A stretch of 64,000 nt of DNA from the NCBI GenBank assembly GCA_014860005.1, contig JACZKP010000026.1:57633-121632 (forward strand), read 5' to 3'. This document shows positions 37,001 through 45,000 of the stretch, piece by piece. Position 1 is the stretch's first letter. Each line of letters begins with the position of its first letter. Source of the stretch: Verrucomicrobiota bacterium (GTDB lineage Bacteria; Verrucomicrobiota; Verrucomicrobiae; Limisphaerales; UBA11358). Position numbers and translations under genes: made by a program. The notes under the pieces are model-generated. The model was not told the origin of the DNA and made no database searches. It saw nothing but the letters and a program-made list of their open reading frames with translations.

Positions 37001-37918
37001 AAGGGAGCCAGAATTCGTGGCCGCGTAGGGAATGTAGGGCGGCACGGTGGGCTCATTCATCCGCCAGTAAGCCGCCGGGTTAAGCCCCTGAATCTGGGCG
37101 GCGTAACCAGCAGGAGTGGCGGAAGCTGCGGCGTAATTGGCGGCGATCTGAGCAGCCGACAGTGCGGCCGGATACACTGCCACCTCGTCAATCAGGCCGG
37201 GGAAGAAGAGCGTGGGCGCGGCTTCCGTGGTGCCTGCGCCGATGCGCAAGGGCGTATTGGTGTTGGCAACGTATGCGCCCGCAACTGCGGGGCTCGATTG
37301 CACACCATTGACGTAGATGCTGATCTCGGTGCCATCGTAAACACCCACAACGTGATACCAAGTGTCGGCCTGAATATCAGGACCAAAGGTGTCGGTGACG
37401 GTCACGCCGGCAGTGCCGTTGTAAACCCGGAACTGCCACTTGGTGTTGCCGTTGTTTACGAAGAACAAATAACCAAACTGACCGGTCGGGCCACCAGCCA
37501 CTGTGATGTAGCGAGAAACCACACCTGACTTGGCGCCGGCAGAGGCGTTGGTGAGATTGGCCCAGAATTCAACCGTGAAAGGGCCGGTGGGATTCAGCGC
37601 GGCATTGTAGGGCACTTCGGCATATTGACCGGTGCCGTTGAAGTTTGCGGCGTTGTCGGTGCTCAGGGCGCCGGGTTGACCCAACCTGGGCGCGCCATAA
37701 TACAAGCCGTTGGCGGCGGCCCCGAGGGTGCCGGCGTTGGTCAACGGGTAGGTGGGCACCACGGGTTGCGTGGGTTCGTTCAGCCGCCAGTAGCCCAGCG
37801 GATTCAGGCCGGACAGGGTGGTAGGGTAATCCGCCATCGCCGCGCCCGCGCTCCAGATCAGAGCACAGGCCAGCGCCATTCGTTTCAGATAGCTGCCTTT
37901 CAGGGTTCTTGTTTTCAT
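34076..37918 (-). CDS. Secreted multi-LamG/Ig-domain protein
   Basis: A 1280-residue protein. The start at 37918 gives a signal peptide (MKTRTLKGSYLKRMALACAL and onward to AMA). Four LamG/concanavalin-like modules can be seen: two starting GLNPxxYWRxNEP, one starting AGQPEAYWRLDETSG and the last starting LVVHLKFNDNVQDSSGRG. Three Ig-like domains lie between them, with the NYQWRKNGG, TYQWQKGTTD and TYQWKLNGA signatures and SGNYDVVV-type ends. The C-terminal region (ESADNVGGPYTPVVGAS, ending NKFYRVKL) is the Verrucomicrobia-type tail. There is no catalytic motif, so it is probably an adhesin or polysaccharide-binding surface protein. It is convergent with the regulator gene. Confidence 0.88.
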   Translation of the reverse strand: MKTRTLKGSYLKRMALACALIWSAGAAMADYPTTLSGLNPLGYWRLNEPTQPVVPTYPLTNAGTLGAAANGLYYGAPRLGQPGALSTDNAANFNGTGQYAEVPYNAALNPTGPFTVEFWANLTNASAGAKSGVVSRYITVAGGPTGQFGYLFFVNNGNTKWQFRVYNGTAGVTVTDTFGPDIQADTWYHVVGVYDGTEISIYVNGVQSSPAVAGAYVANTNTPLRIGAGTTEAAPTLFFPGLIDEVAVYPAALSAAQIAANYAAASATPAGYAAQIQGLNPAAYWRMNEPTVPPYIPYAATNSGSLGSAQNGTYVGGASSGAAGPVKAQFAGFETDNKSAAFSAVNSYISVPGFATATDTATIVGWIKRDGNQVNASPIMLQRAAGSPATGLVVDFNNRLGYVWNDDAATYSYNPGADFFIPDGVWTFAAVSVSPTEATIYIGSTNGLRSATRTGGHGLHDFSGGPLQIGRDGTSGTRMVKGNLDEVALFGTALDATTISNLFYSATPAIPLVTRTPADPLYEGMTISFSAYGLASGPVNYQWRKNGGNVGANSPTLTLNNVGTGDSGNYDVVVTYGANSVTSSVSVINVVAGPPVIFAQPEGGTRFEGGKITFSVSAGGSVPLTYQWQKGTTDIPGATTASYTIAGITAADAGDYRAVLVNPYGTNITTVASLTVQPAANYAAVVMAGQPEAYWRLDETSGTIAFDYAGGLNGTNSASVVNGVDGPRPPARPGFEAGNVARRLNGTDGWVTAAPLNWNTNTVTFTAWVNLTGYDDDLSGVVFTRGDNASGLDIRSTGELRYHWDGGQWGFASGITVPLNTWTFLALVVEPGRGTLYMNDGNGLVSATNNTGHGVTALSDPLFLGRDRTDRPLVGDIDEVAIYKRALSPDEITNLSLMGITGPTPPAIVTQPASQTAFAGQTASLTVGTIGAAPMTYQWKLNGANIPGATSKTLTLTAVYYSDAGSYTVGITNAQGFANSQPATLTVLAPPTFANLTNELVVHLKFNDNVQDSSGRGNNGTIVGTPTFVPGKVGNALRYNTVIETGTYNYVTVPATTDLQFGYDTSFSVAYWVKFTGLPGDLPFLCTSAGSYGLFGLTFAPSYKLGGWSYYLGSDTTSVGLYGPDNTINDGNWHSLVHTFHRTGNAVTYLDGVVVDTRSIVAVGNMDSGSPFTIGQDATGVYQENGEADIDDLGIWRRVLSPTEATALYAAGLQGRSFDTYGPVSLTVEKIGGELELIWETGTLESADNVGGPYTPVVGASAPYYKVTVGTGNKFYRVKL

Positions 37919-38176
37919 TACTTGCTTCGGGGTTGTTTGGTTTTTGCTGGGCAAAGCACAAAAATTCTCGCCGCCTGCATCGTTCGGCCCTCGTGCCCGT
38001 CTTTGAGGTGGAAAGCCGCGACCACACACCAAGGGTGATCATCCATTCTCCGTCGCCTCGCACCTGCGCAACACGGGATGCCAAGGCGTAATCATACCTC
38101 CTCGAATCTCCGATGCTATCACCCATATTAGGTAGGCGACCCAATAGGGGCGCATCAGAGCTACTCCCGCTGAATC

Positions 38177-39073
38177 CTACAGGGAGCGCCCCGGAAGTGT
38201 CCCTGCAACAAGTCGCACGGCGGCACTGCCAGTCTTCACCCCCGCGCTCAGCCAGGTCGCTGGCGGCTGCCCCGTCTGAATCGCACGCGCGACCGCAGCC
38301 AGCAGGGCATCCCCGGCGCCGACGGTGTTAAGCGGCTTCACGCGTGGCGGTTGGGCGAAACTGCAACTGCCCTCGGCTTCATTGAGCAGCAGGCTGCGCT
38401 TGTCTCCGCGAGAAACCAACACCCACCCCCGGGTCTGTTTGGACAGTGCGCGGGCGGCACGCACGATCTCCGCTTCTGCCCGCAACGGTCTCCCCCACCA
38501 TTGGGCCAGTTCGTGCTCGTTGGGTTTCACCAGAAACGGGCGCTCCAGCAGTGCTGCCGCGAATGCCCGCCCGTCGCAATCCAGCAAAGTCTTCACCCCG
38601 AAGCGGTGCGCGAGGCGGAGCAAAACCGCGTACGTGTTGTCCGGCAAACCGCGCGGCAGACTGCCCGAAAGTATCAACAGGTCGGCGCGCGCCAGTTCCC
38701 GTTTCGCGGTCGCCAACAAACGGCCCCAATCCTGGGCGGAAATCTCCGGCCCCGGCGGGTTGAAACGCATCTGCCTTCCGGTGTTGGTAGTGATGATCAC
38801 GTTAACGCGTGTTGGCTGACGCAGCGGGATGATTTTGACGGGGATTGTTTCAGCGCGCAGATGGCCGGCGAGTTCCGCGCCAGTCCGGTCGCCCAGCGGC
38901 AGCAGCAGGAGCGGTTGACTGCCGAGATGTTTCAGCCAGCGGGCAACGTTAATGCCTTTGCCGCCCGCCCAACGCCGCTCGGAACGGACGTTGTTCTTCT
39001 CCTCCCACTGCACCTCGTCCACCCGCCACTCGGCGTCAATGGACGGATTGAGCGCGAGAACGAGCGACGGCAT
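38177..39073 (-). CDS. PfkB-family sugar kinase, 1-phosphofructokinase/tagatose-6-phosphate kinase type
   Basis: A 298-residue protein. The start LVLALNPSIDAEWRVDEV is the 1-phosphofructokinase-type N-terminus. It is followed by RRWAGGKGINVARWLKHLG (substrate motif), LLILSGSLPRGLPDNTY, FLVKPNEHELAQWWG and the catalytic anion hole NTVGAGDALLA. It phosphorylates a phosphorylated ketohexose (fructose-1-P or tagatose-6-P) in the cytosol; the exact substrate cannot be read. Its ATG overlaps the stop of the giant protease (TGATG), implying translational coupling with an exported protease, an odd pairing. No PTS or fructose transporter gene is nearby. Confidence 0.9.
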   Translation of the reverse strand: MPSLVLALNPSIDAEWRVDEVQWEEKNNVRSERRWAGGKGINVARWLKHLGSQPLLLLPLGDRTGAELAGHLRAETIPVKIIPLRQPTRVNVIITTNTGRQMRFNPPGPEISAQDWGRLLATAKRELARADLLILSGSLPRGLPDNTYAVLLRLAHRFGVKTLLDCDGRAFAAALLERPFLVKPNEHELAQWWGRPLRAEAEIVRAARALSKQTRGWVLVSRGDKRSLLLNEAEGSCSFAQPPRVKPLNTVGAGDALLAAVARAIQTGQPPATWLSAGVKTGSAAVRLVAGTLPGRSL

Positions 39074-42000
39074 CAGGGCAGTTGTTGCAGACGGTAGAAG
39101 CGGGTCACCCCAAAGCCGCCAGTCTGAGTACCATCATCCACGAAGCGGAACTGTCCGTTGGTGGATGTAACACTGTTGGTGAAACTGGTCCAGGCGGGCG
39201 GCACCAGCACCGGCGACCATTGCACCTCGTAGGTGGCGCTGACCGGGCCGGTCCATTCCAGCACGATGGTATTGTTCGTGTGGGTGATGCTCGTGATCAC
39301 CGGCGCGGTCACCACGGTATCCAGGGCCAGGCCTTCCACCACACGGAAGAAATGGAACGGCGAAGTCGGCGGCTCACACCAGGTCGTGAAGTAATCCACG
39401 GCCGTGATTGACGGCGAGACGGTCACCCAATTGGTGCTGTTCAAGTTCGTCAAACCCTGAACGTAGTAATGCACCCCAGGCAGCGAGGTCCAGGTGAAGC
39501 AGAAGCCATTGCCCGCCATAAATGCATTGGTGATGGCAAATGGCCGTCCGGTGGCCGGCCATTCGGTGGCAGTGATGGAATACGTCACCGGGAAGCCGAA
39601 TACGTTCACGGCCGCAAGGAACCATTCGCCGGACGACAACGGCACAGGTGTGGACGTGTCGAACACCACAATGAGTTCGTCGTTGGGGAAGGCATTGGTG
39701 CTCTGGTAATCGAACGTGGCCAGATCGGGCAGGGGCAGTCCCTTGCGGGCCAGCAACGTCATGTCGCCCGTGGCATTGTTGATTTCAAATTGCGCCCGCA
39801 CCGCGTTGGTGGTGACCCGGTAGCGATAGTAATCCAGCGCATTGGCCGGGCCAGGATTGGCGCCGTCGTACGGAATGCCGTTGGTCAAGGTGACGATGGT
39901 CGGGAACACATTGGTGTATTCGATCGCCAGAATCGTGTAGTCGGCCGGCACGAGGTCGGTGTTGAACACGCCGAGATACCAGCGGCCAGGGCGCAGGGCC
40001 ACCGGTGTGGAATCGGTGAAGACAATGATCTCTTCAACGTTGGTACCAGCATTGAAGCTGCTGTAGTCAAAGCTGGTCAACGTCGGGGGCGGCGCGCCCT
40101 GGCGGGCGACAAGATCGGCATTGCGGCCAAGGTTCAAGAGTTGATAACTCACCGCCGTGGCATTGCTCGACACGTCGTAGTAGAAATAACGCGGCAAGGC
40201 ACCGACAGCGATCGTGCTGCTCACCGGCACGCCGTTGAACAGCGGCGTCATATCAAACTCCACCATCAAAGCGTAAGTAACCGTCGCCGGACCACCATTG
40301 CTCACCCCCAGATAATAGCGCTGGCCCGGCAACAACGGCGGGACCGAGGCCAGGCCCAGCGTGTTGCTGCCGCCGGTGGAGTCCGGGCCGATGAGGAGGA
40401 AGTCGCCGGCATTGGTGCCAAAGGGCGGCGTGTTTTGATTGAACAGCACATCCACGCCCGGCGGATCGGCGAAGATCAGAGTGTTGGTGGCAAACTGCGC
40501 CCACACCGGCACGTCCACCACATAGTAAGCAATCTGGCCGGGCGGCACGGAATTCGTCCGGGGCACGCCATGCTCCAGGACTCCCGGCAAGGGAATGTCG
40601 GTCTGATACACGAACTGCAACTGCCAGCTCACCAGCGAGGTCATATTGCTCGCGCCGCTGCGGGTATCCAGCATTTCAAGCCGCCACTCGCCAAAAGCGT
40701 TTTCGTTGCGCAAAGCATTCAAGGTTTCCTCCGGCAGGTAGTAAACCGAGCCTTCCAGTTCGGTCAGCACGAAGGTGTCCAACAAAACGCCCGACTGACC
40801 TCCCGGGAGCGGAGTCAGAAACACGGGGGTTCCGTTTTGCGGCGCAACAAACGCAAGTGAGTTGGTGAACCAATTCGTGGCGTTGCCACTGAAATTGTTG
40901 GTCAAGATTCCGGGGATGACAACTTCCGCACCCGTCAAAGCACAAAGTGTGGGCGGCCTCACCATGCCGCACTTGCCCGCGGCACCGGCGGCGTAAATGT
41001 CCTGAATCTCAGCGGCACTGAGCACGCGGTCGTAATAGGCCGGCTCATCAATTGATCCATACAGCGGATTGCTGAACCCATTGTCGGGCCGCGCGCCGAT
41101 GGCTGCCTGGGACGAGAAAACGAAGGGAGGATCGAACGGAGGCGCAAGGAACGGCACGCCATTCAAGTAGAATACCACCGTGCCGCCGGTCTTGGTGATC
41201 GCGACGTGGTTCCAGTTGGTATCGGTGATACCCGTTGCGCCGAACGTGAAGGTGAGGCCAACTTCGGTGAGGAACAAATCACCATTATTGAAAATCCCGA
41301 AACCCGGCCCTCCATATCCCCAGGCAAAAATAACACCACCTACGCCAAATTCTACCTGATCTAACGACGCAACAGTCGGACTCGCGCGCTTGATCCAAGC
41401 TTCAATGGTGAAGTCGGGCGATTGCAGATTCGTCGCCAAACCAACCGGCACGCCCGAACCGCGTTGTCCGTTCAAGACAAAGGCCGTGCCCACCATGCCC
41501 GGACCATACGCGGCACTTCCCACCAGCGCGCCATGATTCCCATCCACGATGTCAGTTGCATTGGCTTCACCGGGCCACCAACTGACGATGCCTTCCAGAT
41601 TCGGCGGCTGGCGATACGCGAAGTCGAGTTCGTAACTGCGGCCCTGCGTGGTCGGCAATGCGCGTTGAATCTGGCCGTTGAGCAAAGCCAGGCTTTTCGT
41701 GCCGGTATGAACCAGCAAAGGATCATCCAGCACCGAAACCCGATTCGAGGTCAGCACACTCCAGCCATCCGGCACACCCACGGTCGGGCCGACATAATCG
41801 CCCGCCGCAGCCGGCTCGAAACCACTCAACAAGAAGTTCGTCGGCACCGCCGAGGCCGAATACGGAGGCACGGCGAATTTGATGGGGGTGCTGGTGCGGT
41901 TGGTGTCCTCCGTGAACGTCAGGTAGTAGCTCTGGGTGATCACCAGGGTTTCGGTCAGCGAGAAGGAGTCGAGCAACAGCCCTGATTTGCCCACGGATTG

Positions 42001-45000
42001 GAACGCGAAGAGCGTGTTGGTTTGCGTGGCCTGGAAACTGATCACGTTGGTCGCCCAGTTGGTGCTCAGGGCGAGGATCGGCTGGCTGGCGCCGCCCGCG
42101 ACCAACAGTCCGGCGTGGGACGCGCAAACATCAGGGGGCGTAGGCATCCCGCATTTGCCTGCAGATCCGGCGCTGGCGATGGAGAGAACTTCTGTGGCCG
42201 TCAGGGCACGATTGAATACCGCCAACTCGTCAATTGCGCCGTAAAGACTGTTCGCCAGATTGTCCCCGCGCGCACCAATACCCAAAGGATTGATAAAGGC
42301 AAAACCAGGATTGTAAGTCGTCGGCGCGGCAGGCACTCCATCAACGTAAAATGTAACCGCCCCCCCGTTTTTAGTGACTGCCACATGATGCCAGTTGGTG
42401 TCCGTGATCCGGTTGGACGAAAACACGAAACTGTCGCGCACCCGGCTCAAGAACAAGTAGCCGCTGTCAATCAGGCCAAAACCATAACCCCGGTCTCCGT
42501 ACGCAAGAATGTATCCGCCGGGAACGAAATCTTGGTCGAACGAAATCACTGAAGCACTGCCGCGCTTGATCCACGCTTCGATGGTGAAATTGGACAATTG
42601 CAGGTTCGTCGGATTGCCTATGTTCACCCCATCTTCATCGCCATCCAGCACAAACGCCTGCCCGACGACGCCCGGTCCATAGGTGGTGTCGCCCACCAGC
42701 GTCCCGTTGTTTCCATCCGCGACATCATTAGCGTTACTCTCGCCCGGCCACCAACTGACAATCCCCCCCATTGTGGGCGTCTGCCGGTAAGCGTAACTGA
42801 ACTCGTAGAACGCCCCCGGGAGGGTTGCATAATTGCGTTCCAACTGCCCGTCGCGCAGTTCGACCGCGCGGTCACCCGTGTGAGCCACCGCCGCGTTCTG
42901 CAACACCCGCACCGCGTTACTGGTCACTGCCCAGTCTTCCAGCACCGAGCCGACGGGATACAAACCAGCCGGCACCGTCTCAAACCCATTTTCCAGTGTC
43001 GTGATGTTGGTCGTCAGCACGCTGCTGCCGGCGCTGATGCTGTTGGTGCCGCCGCGGCTTTCCATGAGCAACACCCGCGTGCCCTGCGGGCTGACGAGCG
43101 TAAACATCAGGTCCGAGATTCGCGGATGATCCACGCGCAAGCCGACTTCCAACTGGGCAATCCGCGCCCGGTCGTTGACGAAAACGCTCGAATAAGTTAC
43201 CGCGTCATCCAGTATCGGTTCGTTGCCCACGGAACCGTACGTAATGGGCACAATCGCTGCCAGGTCCAGCCCCAGGGTGGCCACGATGCGAATGGTCTGG
43301 TCCACGCCGCTGGGGTTGAACACTCCGATGTAGTAGCGCCCGGCGGTCAGCGGCGGCAAGTCGGCCTTGTCAACCGTCAGACAGTCGCCCGGCGGTTGCA
43401 CGGTCAAGGTGTAGTCATAACTGACCCGCGTCGGAAACTCGCCCCGCCGCAGATAGAGTTCCACCGGTTGGGGATTGGGCGAGGTGTTAAACACACACAC
43501 GGTGAGGTTGGTGGCCGCGATTGGCACGTCAATGAAGTCATACGTAAAGCTGTTGGGCGGCACCACGCGGATCACGGCGTTGCTGTCCACGTTCTGCGGC
43601 TCCAGGCGCAGCGTCAACACGTCCACCGATCCGGTCTGCGTCAGCGAATTGTCCACCATGGCCAGCACCCACACGCCCAGACCCTCTTCGCCCACAAAAC
43701 TCCGCAGGCTGCCCGGCCCGTCCGTGGTTCGCACGCTGAAGAAACCGTTGTCGAAATAGTCCAACTCCCCGTTGTCTTCATAGGTGGCGGTGTATTGGCC
43801 CGGGAATCCGCTGCGGTGGTTGTTGAGCACGGCAAATTGCTGTCCGTGGCTCAACGTGCCCAAAAGGTCGCCGGGGTTCTCGTGGTAGAAACTGTTGGTC
43901 ACCACCACGCGCCGCACCGGCACCGGTTCAATGGCCAGACCAATGATCAGCGCAGTACCGGGATCGGCCGGGCTGCCATCGGGCACGGTGCTGGGCAACG
44001 GCAGGCCGGGCACGATCAAATTGCCATCCTCATCGCGCGTGCTGAACGGATTCAGACTGAACACCCCCAGGAACGCGTACTCCGCCGCCATCTGGTCCTC
44101 GGCCTTCACGCCGACGTAATACACCGCGTCGGGCTGTGCGTTGCTATACACGATCAATTCCGTTCCATTGCGTCCGCGCGATTTGTCAGCGTTGGCAATC
44201 GCATCCGGGGCGAGGTCCAGCAGGCGCGGGTCCAGCGAAACGTACAGGTCAATGTCCGCCTCCAGGCGCGTGGCGTTGCGCAGGTTGTCCTCGCGCACGC
44301 CCAGACGCGGCAGCGCCAGGTCCGGCGGCAGGAAGGTCACGAACGCCGCGTTGGTGAAGTCCATCGTGTTGGTGAGCACGTAGAAATGCCATTGATTCGT
44401 CATCCCGTTGGTCGTGCCCAGCAACGGCGTATTGGCGCCCACGCGCTGGCCCAGCAGGAGCGAACCGGAGATGTTCGGGCTGTTGGTGAAAGTGTTCCCC
44501 ACGGCGGTCACCGTCGGCTGTGCCGCCCGGACAATCGGCTGCGTTTCGACCAACTGCAGCGCGTCGGGCACTTCGCCGTTGCCGGCGCTGATCACCAGCG
44601 CAAAATCCTGCGCCACGTCATCGGGATGCGCGGTGACGGCGTTGACGTTCACGTTCCGCCCCAGCACCGTGATCGCGTAGTTGCTGCCCAGTTGCGGAAT
44701 CAAGTACACGTTTTCCACGTTGTTCACCGCGTCCAGATTCGCCGCGGTGTTGGTGTTCCACGGGAAGGTGAAGTTGCTGCCCGGCGCGATGTCGTTGCCC
44801 AGATACACGTCGCCCGTGTCGAGGTTGGTCACCACCAGATCGAGATTGTTCACCAGTTTCACGCCCGCGGCGGGGTTGCCCGGCGGATCGGTCCACACCA
44901 GCGTCACGCGCAAGGGCAGGTTGCGGCCCTCCTCGGTCACACTGAAACGCCAGCTCCGGCTGTGTCCCGTTCCCAGCGCATTGGTGGGACTCTGATCAAA

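Noticed and set aside
37919..38176. Possible riboswitch (c-di-GMP or similar) upstream of the LamG gene
   Set aside because: I looked for conserved cores and found none; only a normal leader is visible.
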